28,816 nt of DNA from an uncultured Oscillospiraceae bacterium (GTDB lineage Bacteria; Bacillota; Clostridia; Oscillospirales; Oscillospiraceae). The stretch spans positions 1-28,816 of the forward strand of contig CAJUSG010000004.1 in the NCBI GenBank assembly GCA_910589085.1, written 5' to 3'. A model generated the notes under the pieces. That model did not search any database and was not told the origin of the DNA. It saw only the letters and a program-made list of their open reading frames with translations. This document shows, one piece after another, positions 13,601 to 20,477 of this stretch (positions are counted from its first letter, which is position 1; each line of letters opens with the position of its first letter). A program made the position numbers and the translations under genes.

Positions 13601-14203
13601 TCAGGCCCAGCGGCCGCAGCCGGTTCCGGCGGCACAGCCGCCGCCGCAGAAGCCGGCGCTGTGGCTGTTTCCGCAGTAGGACACGCCGCTGTGGGTGTGG
13701 ATACCGGCCACGGCGCAGTCCTCATAGGGGCACAGGGCCTGGCAGGCGCCGTCGCAGAAGCCGCCCTGGTGGTGGTAGCCGCAGTAGGTCACGCCGTCGT
13801 GGAGATGGCGGCCGGCGATTTCGCAGCCCTCAATGGGGCACAGGGCCCGGCAGGTCCCGTCGCAGAAGCCGTCCTCGTGGTGGTAGCCGCAGTAGGTGGT
13901 GAAGCCGTGGAGATGGCGGCCGGCGGTCTCGCAGTCCTCCAGGGGGCACAGAGCCCGGCAGGCTCCGTCACACACGCCGGAGGCATGGTCGTAGCCGCAG
14001 TAGGTCACGCCGCTGTGGGTGTGCCGTCCGGCCAGGGTGCAGTTCTCATAGGGGCAGACCGTGATGGTGGTCTGGACCTGATTGGCATACCGGCCGTGGT
14101 GGCCGCTGTTCCTGTGGCAGCCGTGGGCGGCGGCGGGGACAATCATCAGGGCGGCTATCACGGCGCACAGTACGCCGGCAAGCAGACGGCCCTTCTTATA
14201 CAT
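13601..14203 (-). CDS. Secreted Cys/His-rich protein with four 36-residue repeats
   Basis: The protein has 200 residues with a signal peptide (about 1-26, ending VPAAA-HG) and then four tandem repeats of 36 residues beginning near residues 50, 86, 122 and 158. Each repeat reads roughly CP-x-E-x-C, AGRH-x-H, GVTYCGY-x-H, G-x-CDG-x-C. That gives about five Cys and three or four His per unit, with fixed spacing that suggests metal-binding or disulfide-linked modules. A further HGCHRNSGHHGRY segment follows the signal peptide. A strong promoter and GGAAG site precede the ATG. I do not recognise the family; a metal-sequestering or surface structural role is only a guess. Confidence 0.75.
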   Translation of the reverse strand: MYKKGRLLAGVLCAVIAALMIVPAAAHGCHRNSGHHGRYANQVQTTITVCPYENCTLAGRHTHSGVTYCGYDHASGVCDGACRALCPLEDCETAGRHLHGFTTYCGYHHEDGFCDGTCRALCPIEGCEIAGRHLHDGVTYCGYHHQGGFCDGACQALCPYEDCAVAGIHTHSGVSYCGNSHSAGFCGGGCAAGTGCGRWA

Positions 14204-14247
14204 GGGAATTACTTCCTTTCTGTCCGCCGGAGGCGGGTGATAGCTGT

Positions 14248-14276
14248 ATTATAGCACGGAGCCCGCCGGCCTTCAA
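14248..14276 (-). promoter_or_regulatory. Promoter of the Cys/His-repeat protein gene
   Basis: Minus strand: TTGAAG (14271-14276), 17 bases, perfect TATAAT (14248-14253). The leader is about 40 nt. Confidence 0.75.
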
Positions 14277-14297
14277 GGCGGCGGCGGGTTAAAAATT

Positions 14298-14525
14298 TTA
14301 AGTCTTGGGCTCCTCCGGGACATACTCCAGCAGCTCCCCGATGGTACAGTCCAGCGTGGAGCAGATTCGGGCCAGCACATCCAGGTCCACCCGGGCGACC
14401 TTGTTGTTGCAGTAGTTGTTAATTTGTGTCCGCTCCATAGCGGCCAAATGCGAGAAGCGGTTTTTGCTCATACCGGAGCGTTCAATCAGCGTACTCAGAT
14501 GGATGACGATTTCACCATGCCCCAC
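14298..14525 (-). CDS. Small XRE-family DNA-binding regulator
   Basis: The protein has 75 residues and is almost entirely a Cro/C1-type helix-turn-helix: LSTLIERSGMSKNRFSHLAAMERTQINNYCNNKVARVDLDVLARICSTLDCTIGELLEY. The final LARICSTLDCTIGELLEY is typical of the HTH_26/YgzD-like group. The start is GTG at 14525 with AGGAGG nine bases upstream. It is divergent from the 88-residue protein gene, and their promoters occupy the same DNA, so autoregulation and control of its neighbour are likely (inference). Confidence 0.88.
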   Translation of the reverse strand: MGHGEIVIHLSTLIERSGMSKNRFSHLAAMERTQINNYCNNKVARVDLDVLARICSTLDCTIGELLEYVPEEPKT

Positions 14526-14545
14526 TGCATATATCCTCCTGTAAA

Positions 14546-14582
14546 ATCTTACTTGACAGAAATAGCATATATCAAGTATGAT
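14546..14582. promoter_or_regulatory. Fully overlapping divergent promoters (XRE gene / 88-residue protein gene)
   Basis: Plus strand: TTGACA (14553-14558), 18 bases, TATGAT (14577-14582). Minus strand: TTGATA (14570-14575), 18 bases, TAAGAT (14546-14551). Each -35 lies inside the other's spacer, so only one polymerase can bind at a time. CTTGA and TCAAG arms (14552-14576) make the region a dyad that could be the XRE operator. Confidence 0.7.
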
Positions 14583-14649
14583 TACCCAGAAAGATGTTAA
14601 ATATATTGTGTATATATCTACACAAGAAAACTTTGAGGGAGGACAAATT

Positions 14650-14916
14650 ATGATACCTTGGGATGAAAAGACGGTAAGTCAGAGCCTGTGGGACCGTGAG
14701 GTGGGGGCATATGTTCTGAACTGCCTGCAACACTGCGACACCTCCGTTCTGGCCCAACAGGTGGACAGCGAGGCGGTCCGCCTGCTGGAGGAGATCAAGG
14801 CCATTATCCAGGACCCCGCTCTGGACGACCCGGAGTGCTTTGCCCGTATTGAGGCCCTGACAAACGCCTTTTATGTCCACGGCATCAGTACCACCCGCCA
14901 CAACGAATACGGCTAG
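14650..14916 (+). CDS. Small acidic protein of unknown function
   Basis: The protein has 88 residues, soluble and acidic (many Asp/Glu), mostly helical by composition, with no signal peptide or membrane segment. It begins MIPWDEKTVSQSLWDREVGAY and contains DSEAVRLLEEIKAIIQDPALDDPECFARIEAL. ATG 14650 follows GAGGGAGGA; the open frame extends upstream to 14578 but that lies at the promoter -10. The promoter arrangement ties its expression to the XRE regulator on the other strand. It could be an XRE-controlled effector; no toxin or antitoxin family is recognised. Confidence 0.7.
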   Translation: MIPWDEKTVSQSLWDREVGAYVLNCLQHCDTSVLAQQVDSEAVRLLEEIKAIIQDPALDDPECFARIEALTNAFYVHGISTTRHNEYG

Positions 14917-14964
14917 GCCGGGGGCCTGATCCTCTTACAGGGATACATCCGCGCATTTCCCCGC

Positions 14965-14993
14965 TTGCGAAAACCTCCGTCCTATGGTAGGAT
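14965..14993 (+). promoter_or_regulatory. Promoter of pyrB
   Basis: TTGCGA (14965-14970), 17 bases, TAGGAT (14988-14993). The leader is about 25 nt, too short for a PyrR attenuator, so pyrB is not controlled by that mechanism here. Confidence 0.6.
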
Positions 14994-15023
14994 GATAGGG
15001 AAAAATGCGGGAGGAAGAGAATT

Positions 15024-16085
15024 ATGCGCCATCTGATCGATTTTGGAGATCTGACCCGGCAGGAGTGGGACGGGCTGTACGCCCGGGCCAGCCAGATCAT
15101 GGACCGCCCGGAGGATTTTCTGGAGGTCTGCCGGGGCCGGGTGATGGCCTCGGTGTTTTACGAGCCCTCCACCCGCACCAACTTCTCATTTCAGGCCGCC
15201 ATGCTCCGCCTGGGCGGGACGGTGTTCGGCTTTGCCGACCCCAAGTCCTCCTCGGCGGCCAAGGGGGAGAGTCTGAAGGACACGGTTAAAATGGTCTCGG
15301 GCTACGCGGACGTGGTGGTCATGCGCACCCCCTGGGAGGGGTCGGCCAAGGCGGCCTCGCTGTACTCCGACGTGCCCGTCATCAACGCCGGCGACGGCGG
15401 CCACATGCACCCCACCCAGACCATGGCCGACCTGACCGCCATCACCCGCCTGCTGGGCCGGGCGGACGGGCTGTCCATCGGCCTGTGCGGCGACCTGAAG
15501 AATGGCCGTACCGTCCACTCCCTCATCAAGGCGATGGCGAAATTTGAAAACATCCGGTTTTTCCTCATCTCCCCCCGGGAGCTGGCCATCCCCGGCTATA
15601 TGCGGGCCTTCCTCCAGGAGAGGGGGATGGGCTTTACCGAGGTCACCGGCCTGGAGGCGGTGATCCCCCAGCTGGATGTGCTGTACATGACCCGTATCCA
15701 GAAGGAGCGCTTTGTGGACCCCCTGGAGTATGAACGGAACAAGGGGGTATATGTCCTCACCCGCCGCAAGCTGGAGCGGGCCAAGGAGAAGATGCTGGTC
15801 ATGCACCCCCTGCCCCGGGTGGACGAGATCGCCGTGGACGTGGACGACGACCCCCGGGCGGCCTACTTCCGGCAGGCCCGCTACGGTATGTTTGCCCGGA
15901 TGGCCCTGCTGGCCGATCTGGCCAATCAGCCCCGGCTGGACCAGACCGGGGCGGTGGAGATCGGAACAAAGCCCGTCTGCCGCAATCCCCGGTGTATCAC
16001 CCGGACGGAGGGCTACCTCCCCCCGCTGGTCAGGCAGATCGGCGGCGTGGACTGCTGCGCCTTCTGCGACGGGGCGCTGAGCTGA
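15024..16085 (+). CDS. pyrB: Aspartate carbamoyltransferase with C-terminal PyrI-like zinc ribbon
   Basis: This enzyme joins carbamoyl phosphate and aspartate in the second step of pyrimidine synthesis. It has 353 residues against about 305-310 for a plain catalytic chain. The carbamoyl-phosphate motif FYEPSTRTNFSFQAAM is near residues 47-62, then HPTQT, the late HPLPR motif, and the C-terminal helix ARYGMFARMALL. The extra roughly 40 residues carry a zinc ribbon with Cys at 319, 324, 345 and 348 (C-x4-C-x20-C-x2-C), closely like the zinc domain that lets E. coli PyrI bind PyrB (C-x4-C-x23-C-x2-C). The allosteric nucleotide-binding domain of PyrI is absent. The start has GGGAGGAAG upstream. 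A separate pyrI is not in the window. Confidence 0.93.
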   Translation: MRHLIDFGDLTRQEWDGLYARASQIMDRPEDFLEVCRGRVMASVFYEPSTRTNFSFQAAMLRLGGTVFGFADPKSSSAAKGESLKDTVKMVSGYADVVVMRTPWEGSAKAASLYSDVPVINAGDGGHMHPTQTMADLTAITRLLGRADGLSIGLCGDLKNGRTVHSLIKAMAKFENIRFFLISPRELAIPGYMRAFLQERGMGFTEVTGLEAVIPQLDVLYMTRIQKERFVDPLEYERNKGVYVLTRRKLERAKEKMLVMHPLPRVDEIAVDVDDDPRAAYFRQARYGMFARMALLADLANQPRLDQTGAVEIGTKPVCRNPRCITRTEGYLPPLVRQIGGVDCCAFCDGALS

Positions 16086-16141
16086 GGATAGTTCCTTTTT
16101 CCTGAAAAGATTCCGATTGTTCCATCAGGCCTTTATAAAGC

Positions 16142-16178
16142 AACACCCGCTGAAAAGCAATTCTTTTCAGCGGGTGTT
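16142..16178. terminator. Terminator between convergent pyrB and aroC
   Basis: A perfect 16-bp stem (16142-16157 with 16163-16178) with a five-base loop. Broken T-runs follow on both strands (TGTGT on plus, GCTTTAT on minus), so it probably ends both genes. The 77 bases from here to aroC hold nothing else convincing. Confidence 0.8.
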
Positions 16179-16255
16179 TGTGTCCTCGGGGCGGATCGCC
16201 CAAGGGCATGGATCCGTCTTCGCGGCGGAGGGAGTGCCGCATTCGGATGGGGGAA

Positions 16256-17437
16256 TTACATGTTGTCGTACTTCTCGTCGATGTCTTCCATGGCGCGGTA
16301 GCCCTTGAACTGCATCAGGGCGTCTACAATGGCGATGCGGGCCATGGCCTCACACACGGGGTAGATGCGGGGCAGCAGGGAGGCGTCCCGCCGGGTGATG
16401 GGGGAGAGCTCCACGTCGGCCCCGGTCTCGGTGTCTACCGTGCGCTGCACCACGTCCACCGTGGGGGTGGGCTTGACCGCCAGGCGGATGCGCACCTCGT
16501 CGCCGTTGGAGATGCCGCCCAGGAAGCCGCCGGCGTTGTTGGTGTAGAACTTCACCCGGCCGGTCTCCTTGTCCCAGTACATCTCGTCATTGCACTCGGA
16601 GCCCAGCATGCCGGCAACCCGGAAGCCGGCGCCGAACTCGATGCCCTTGATGGCGCCGATGGACATGAGGGCGTGGGCCAGGGTGGCCTCCAGCTTGTCG
16701 AACACCGGCTCGCCCAGGCCGGCGGGCAGGCCGTGGATCAGCAGCTCAATCACGCCGCCGCAGGTCTCGCCCGTCTTGCGCACGGCCATGATATCCTCCT
16801 CCATCCTGGTGGCGGCCTCCAGGTCAGGGCAGTTGATGTCGTTCTTGCGGTAGTTGGCCTTGGCCTGCTCGTAGGTGACGGGACCGCTGGCCTTGATGCC
16901 GTGGGACTCGGTGACGTAGCCGATTACATCGATGCTGTACTTGTCCAGAATCAGCTTGGCCACCGCGCCGCCGGCCACCCGGCTCACCGTCTCGCGGCCC
17001 GAGGCGCGGCCGGCGCCCACCCAGTCGTTGTACTGGCCGTACTTCTTCATAAAGGTGTACTCGGCGTGGCCGGGGCGGGCCATGTCCTTGTAGTCGTGGT
17101 ACTGGCCCACATGGATGTCCTCAATGTCGTTGTTGGGCACCACAATGCCCACAGGAGCGCCGGTGGAGCGCTGGTCCTCCATCACGCCGGAGAAGATGTA
17201 GACCCGGTCCCGCTCCTTGCGGGGGGAGTCCAGAGGGGACTGGCCGGGCTTGCGCTTGTCCAGCTCCGCCTGAATATCCTCTGCGGTGATGCGGATGCCG
17301 GCGGGCACGCCGTCCACAATGGTCAGAAGGCCGCCGTACAGCTCCTTGGGGATGTCGGGGCTCTTGCGGAAGCAGCCGGAGTAAGATTCGCCGCAGGTGG
17401 TCACGCGGAACATCTTGCCGAAAGTATTGCCTGTCAT
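16256..17437 (-). CDS. aroC: Chorismate synthase (divergent active-site variant)
   Basis: The FMN-dependent enzyme converts EPSP to chorismate, the last shikimate-pathway step. It has 393 residues, slightly long. The family opening GNTFGKMFRVTT is clear, followed by IVDGVPAG, ELDKRKPGQS, STGAPVGIVV, RPGHAEYTFMKKYG, the GRASGRETVSRVAGGA region and NNAGGFLGGISNG. The conserved GESHG motif reads GESYSG (Tyr at residue 19), followed by an insertion of about 14 residues (CFRKSPDIPKELYG). The second catalytic histidine (RPGHA) is present. The start is ATG with AAAGGAG upstream; a promoter with TTGACA and TATTAT lies at 17533-17561. Confidence 0.93.
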   Translation of the reverse strand: MTGNTFGKMFRVTTCGESYSGCFRKSPDIPKELYGGLLTIVDGVPAGIRITAEDIQAELDKRKPGQSPLDSPRKERDRVYIFSGVMEDQRSTGAPVGIVVPNNDIEDIHVGQYHDYKDMARPGHAEYTFMKKYGQYNDWVGAGRASGRETVSRVAGGAVAKLILDKYSIDVIGYVTESHGIKASGPVTYEQAKANYRKNDINCPDLEAATRMEEDIMAVRKTGETCGGVIELLIHGLPAGLGEPVFDKLEATLAHALMSIGAIKGIEFGAGFRVAGMLGSECNDEMYWDKETGRVKFYTNNAGGFLGGISNGDEVRIRLAVKPTPTVDVVQRTVDTETGADVELSPITRRDASLLPRIYPVCEAMARIAIVDALMQFKGYRAMEDIDEKYDNM

Positions 17438-17490
17438 AATGATTGCGCTCCTTTATTCATTTTCTGGCCTATACGGAAAAGAGGGATGCC

Positions 17491-17511
17491 TGTTTCTTGA
17501 GTTTTCACAAA
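17491..17511. promoter_or_regulatory. Operator-like site in the aroC leader
   Basis: TGTTTCTTGA followed by GTTTTCACAAA; a near copy lies at 17668-17687, differing by one base and one insertion. It sits about 20 bases downstream of the aroC -10, where a bound repressor would block transcription. The likely binder is the divergently encoded LacI regulator (inference). Confidence 0.5.
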
Positions 17512-17532
17512 CTCTTTTCTCCTTTAAAATAA

Positions 17533-17561
17533 ATAATAGTTTCTTTCTCCCTTTTTGTCAA
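17533..17561 (-). promoter_or_regulatory. Promoter of aroC
   Basis: Minus strand: perfect TTGACA (17556-17561), 17 bases, TATTAT (17533-17538). The transcript has a leader of about 90 nt containing the operator-like site. Confidence 0.82.
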
Positions 17562-17662
17562 GAGAGTTTTGTTTGTTTTTTAATATCCCAGAATTTTTGG
17601 CGGATTGACACAAAATGACCGTGGTTTTTCGTGCAGTTTGTTTCCCTTGTTTCTTATATTTG

Positions 17663-17687
17663 AGAAATGTTTCTTGCGTTTCACAAA
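17663..17687. promoter_or_regulatory. Operator-like site upstream of the lacI-family promoter
   Basis: AGAAA-TG-TTTCT (17663-17674) forms a short dyad that runs into the second copy of the TGTTTCTTG-GTTT-CACAAA repeat (17668-17687), ending four bases before the -35 of the regulator's promoter. Placement fits autoregulation. Confidence 0.5.
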
Positions 17688-17691
17688 TGCC

Positions 17692-17720
17692 TTGACTTTC
17701 GTGCCCTTCTTTGTTACACT
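17692..17720 (+). promoter_or_regulatory. Promoter of the LacI-family regulator
   Basis: TTGACT (17692-17697), 17 bases, TACACT (17715-17720), followed by GGGGGGAG and the ATG at 17748. The AT-rich stretch between this and the aroC promoter (17562-17662) holds no gene. Confidence 0.8.
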
Positions 17721-17747
17721 AAACAGGATAAAGGGGGGAGGCCCGAC

Positions 17748-18800
17748 ATGTCAAAACCTGAAAAGTCCACCCTTCGGCTGGTGGCAGTCCGGGCGGGGGT
17801 CTCTCCCGCCACCGCATCCCGCGCCCTGAATGGAAATCCCTCGGTGGACAAGGAGCTGTCCCGGCGGGTCTTCGCCGCCGCCCAGGAGCTGGGCTATCAG
17901 TTCAACGGCCCCTCCCGGGGAAAGAGCAGCATCACCTTCATTGTGCCCGCCATCGCCAGCACCTACTTCTCATACACGGCTACCGGAGTGATTGAGGTCG
18001 CCCGGGAGGCGGGCTACCATGTGAGCCTGATGCTCTCCGACTCCGACCCGGAGCGGGAGCTGGAGTGCCTGCGGAACGCCCGGGGACCCGACACCGCCGG
18101 CATCATCCTGGCGCCGGTCAGCACCCGGGACCCCCGGGAGCTGGCGCCGGAGCTGGCCGGTTTGCCCATTGTCATCACCGGCCCCCGGCATATTGGCGAC
18201 GGGCTGGTCCATGTGCACCTGAACAACGAGGAGGCCGCCTATCTGAGCACCCGCTATCTGCTGCGGCTGGGGCGGAAAAATATCGCCTTTGTCATCTACT
18301 ACTGGACGAACCGGGTGCTCAACTACCAGGATTTTATAGAGGAGTACAACGCCTCGGACCACGGCTGCTTCACCGCCTACGACCGCTACAGCGGCTACTG
18401 CCGCGCCCTGCGGGAGGCCGGGCTGGAGATTGACCCCTCTCTGCTGGCCTTCGGCGGCTTCAGCTACGAGTCCGGCTACGCCTGCGCCAGAAGGCTGCTG
18501 GCCTCGGGGGCCGATTTCGACGCGGTGATCGTGCCCAACGACCGCTGCGGCGTGGGCTTTCTGAATCTGCTGCAGGAGCAGGGCTTCCGTGTACCGGGCC
18601 AGGTGTCGCTGGTCTGCCTCAACGGGGACCTGATCTCCAAGATCGTCTCCCCTACCCTCACCAGCATCTCCTCCTCCGACTATGAGATTGGCCGCCGCAG
18701 CGCCCAGCAGCTGATCCGCCTGATCCGGGGGGAGCCCGCCCAGGATGTGCAGATCGATGCCAACCTGTCCATTGAGAGCTCCACCCAGTATATCCTCTGA
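17748..18800 (+). CDS. LacI-family transcriptional regulator
   Basis: The protein has 350 residues. The N-terminal LacI helix-turn-helix and hinge region is LRLVAVRAGVSPATASRALNGNPSVDKELSRRVFAAAQELGY. The periplasmic-binding-protein-like effector domain starts near ITFIVPAIASTYFSY and ends near SSSDYEIGRRSAQQLIRLIRGE. The ATG at 17748 follows GGGGGGAG; the frame is open further up but across the promoter. It is divergent from aroC and next to aroE-aroD-aroA before the transposon insertion, so a regulatory role for shikimate-pathway or organic-acid genes is likely. The effector is not predictable from sequence; sugars are usual, but other ligands occur. Confidence 0.9.
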   Translation: MSKPEKSTLRLVAVRAGVSPATASRALNGNPSVDKELSRRVFAAAQELGYQFNGPSRGKSSITFIVPAIASTYFSYTATGVIEVAREAGYHVSLMLSDSDPERELECLRNARGPDTAGIILAPVSTRDPRELAPELAGLPIVITGPRHIGDGLVHVHLNNEEAAYLSTRYLLRLGRKNIAFVIYYWTNRVLNYQDFIEEYNASDHGCFTAYDRYSGYCRALREAGLEIDPSLLAFGGFSYESGYACARRLLASGADFDAVIVPNDRCGVGFLNLLQEQGFRVPGQVSLVCLNGDLISKIVSPTLTSISSSDYEIGRRSAQQLIRLIRGEPAQDVQIDANLSIESSTQYIL

Positions 18801-18806
18801 GCAAAA

Positions 18807-18833
18807 CCGCCTGCCTTCTCCCGGGGAGAGGAC
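18807..18833 (+). terminator. Left part of lacI/aroE terminator hairpin, split by the transposon
   Basis: CCGCCTGCCTTCTCC followed by CGGGGAGAGGAC, then the transposon end. If the element and one target copy are removed, the sequence continues into ACAGGCGGT at 22476-22484 and forms a hairpin of about 15 bp with one C-A mismatch between the convergent lacI and aroE genes. The element therefore landed in the 3' arm of that hairpin. Confidence 0.7.
18824..18833 (+). repeat. Target-site duplication, left copy
   Basis: GGGAGAGGAC immediately precedes the left inverted repeat and is repeated at 22468-22477 immediately after the right one. Confidence 0.85.
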
Positions 18834-18852
18834 CAATGTCATTAAATTAAGG
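18834..18852 (+). repeat. Left terminal inverted repeat
   Basis: CAATGTCATTAAATTAAGG, the exact reverse complement of 22449-22467. Confidence 0.9.
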
Positions 18853-18854
18853 GA

Positions 18855-18889
18855 GTTAAGGGCCAGATACGGCGTATCTGGCCCTTAAC
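18855..18889. repeat. Perfect palindrome just inside the left transposon end
   Basis: 16-bp arms (18855-18870 and 18874-18889) with a three-base loop. There is no T-tract, so it may act in transposition, or as insulation like the hairpin inside the right end. The following 18890-19090 stretch has no intact gene; one short frame (about 18889-18990) reads like a protein C-terminus (LRRLADYEKIVNNAADHL) and may be a remnant. Confidence 0.75.
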
Positions 18890-19090
18890 GCAATCCGGCC
18901 AATTGGGTTGCGCCGTTTAGCTGATTATGAAAAAATCGTGAACAATGCCGCAGACCACTTGACAGCCGCAGTATTGCATTATTAAAATGAAACCATAATT
19001 ATCGCCCAGACAATTCGTAGCGCTATTGCGCATACCAAGGGGCAAAAGAAAACCATTTTTTGAAAATAAATAAGTGACGAATAGGAAAGG

Positions 19091-19123
19091 CGACGCCCTC
19101 ACAGATGAGAGGGCGCGTCTTTT
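19091..19123 (+). terminator. Insulating terminator upstream of the transposase
   Basis: CGCCCTC (19094-19100) pairs with GAGGGCG (19109-19115), followed by TTTT at 19120. Such hairpins commonly protect transposase genes from outside transcription. Confidence 0.65.
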
Positions 19124-19170
19124 GTGCTTTTCTGGCGATAGTTTTACAACTATCGAAACGAGGAAAAATT

Positions 19171-20325
19171 ATGGAAAGGCTTGAAAATCGTCACAATTCA
19201 GACACTCAAACAGCTATATTTGAAGAAACAAGCGACACATTATCAATCGCCGACATGCTCAAACGTACTTTAGAGCGCACTATCACCAGCGGCGAGGACA
19301 TGACCCGCTCTTTGGGCCAGACAGCCCGCAATCAGAAACTGCCGCCTGCAACCCTCATCAAGTTTCTGATTGCTGCCGAGGGCGGCTCACTGGCGAAGGA
19401 GCTGCACCGCGCCGGGATTGACGCTACCCCCGCCGCCGTGTCTCAGCGCCGCCGTCAAATCCCGCCCGCCGTGTTCCGCAAGGTGTTTTTGGACTTTACA
19501 TCTTCCAGCGCATACGGACAGCGAAACCACGGCTATAAGGGCTACCGTGTTCTGGCCTGTGACGGTACCGCGATTAATATGGCCCGTGACCCCGGCGCGT
19601 CCAGCTTTGTCTGCAACAACAGCGCGCCGAAGGGGTACAATCAATTACATTTAAGTCCCTTGTTTGACATCTACGACCGCACCTACTTTGACGCGGTTAT
19701 ACAGCCAGCGCCCCATAAGGATGAACCGGGCGCACTGGTGGAAATGGTCAAACGGAACGACTTCAACCGCAGAACCATTATCGTCCTCGACCGGGGCTAC
19801 GAAAGTTATAACGTTATGGCCCACCTGATGAACACCCCAAATGTCTACTTTGTCCTGCGGGTAAAGCACAACCACTCCGCTATGCGGGAAATCGCCCGCC
19901 TGCCTATGTTGAAGCTGGATTGTGATATCGTTGACGATTTGAAAGAGATTTACCACCGGCGTTGGGGGATTGAAACCAGTTTCCGGGACTTAAAGTACAG
20001 CGCGGGGCTGGTGAACCTCCACGGCAAACGGGATGACTTTGTGGAGCAGGAAATCTACGCGGCTCTTACTGCCTTTAACTTCACCAGCCGCATTGTGCAG
20101 GAAACTGTTGTTCAGCAACCGACCGACGGGCTGTACGCCTACGCTGTAAACTTCAAAATGGCGGTCACTCTCTGTAAAGAATTTCTCAACAATCCAAACA
20201 TGACCGGGAAAGAAGTCATGCAGAAAATCAGCCGCCACACCATTCCAATCCGGCCGGGACGGCAGGACGAGCGAAACCTTCGCGCGAAGGGCTTCGGCTG
20301 GTTCACATACCGCATTGCGGCCTAA
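19171..20325 (+). CDS. IS4-family DDE transposase, internally deleted
   Basis: The product has 384 residues. The three acidic catalytic positions are visible: LACDGT, VLDRGYES and YHRRWGIETSFRDLKYS. The C-terminal helix LVNLHGKRDDFVEQEIYAALTAFNFTSRIVQ and the tail with AKGFGWFTYR are typical of clostridial IS4 relatives. Between the second Asp and the Glu there are only about 60 residues (RLPMLKLDCDIVDDLKEI); relatives normally carry a much longer beta-strand insertion domain there, so roughly 70-90 residues seem to be missing in frame. That probably abolishes or alters activity. ATG 19171 was chosen over 19105 because the earlier one lies in the insulating hairpin; GAGG precedes 19171. Confidence 0.85.
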   Translation: MERLENRHNSDTQTAIFEETSDTLSIADMLKRTLERTITSGEDMTRSLGQTARNQKLPPATLIKFLIAAEGGSLAKELHRAGIDATPAAVSQRRRQIPPAVFRKVFLDFTSSSAYGQRNHGYKGYRVLACDGTAINMARDPGASSFVCNNSAPKGYNQLHLSPLFDIYDRTYFDAVIQPAPHKDEPGALVEMVKRNDFNRRTIIVLDRGYESYNVMAHLMNTPNVYFVLRVKHNHSAMREIARLPMLKLDCDIVDDLKEIYHRRWGIETSFRDLKYSAGLVNLHGKRDDFVEQEIYAALTAFNFTSRIVQETVVQQPTDGLYAYAVNFKMAVTLCKEFLNNPNMTGKEVMQKISRHTIPIRPGRQDERNLRAKGFGWFTYRIAA

Positions 20326-20330
20326 AAAAT

Positions 20331-20375
20331 GGGGGGCGGGGGTTGATTCCACCGCCCCCCCACCTCTGTTTATTT
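20331..20375 (+). terminator. Terminator after the transposase
   Basis: A 9-bp GGGGGGCGG/CCGCCCCCC stem (20331-20339 with 20352-20360) is followed by a T-rich stretch, six bases after the stop codon. Confidence 0.7.
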
Positions 20376-20388
20376 TTGAAAAAGCCCG

Positions 20389-20415
20389 AAATCGGCCCCG
20401 AAAGGGCCGATTTTT
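20389..20415 (+). terminator. Second terminator after the transposase
   Basis: A 10-bp AAATCGGCCC/GGGCCGATTT stem (20389-20398 with 20404-20413) with loop CGAAA, ending in a T-run and backing up the hairpin just upstream. Confidence 0.8.
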
Positions 20416-20477
20416 CCAAAAAATGCGCCGCGATAATTTAACGGCAGAAAATCTGTGTTTAAGATTACCGCTCTTTT

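Noticed and set aside
13640..14060. Tandem repeats at 13640-14060 as a CRISPR array or DNA satellite
   Set aside because: The 108-base period is exactly 36 codons and the repeats encode a conserved Cys/His pattern behind a signal peptide; they are protein repeats. No CRISPR array is present in the window.
19105..19170. Earlier ATG at 19105 as the transposase start
   Set aside because: It lies inside the insulating terminator hairpin and adds 22 residues without similarity to the family; ATG 19171 has an upstream GAGG site.
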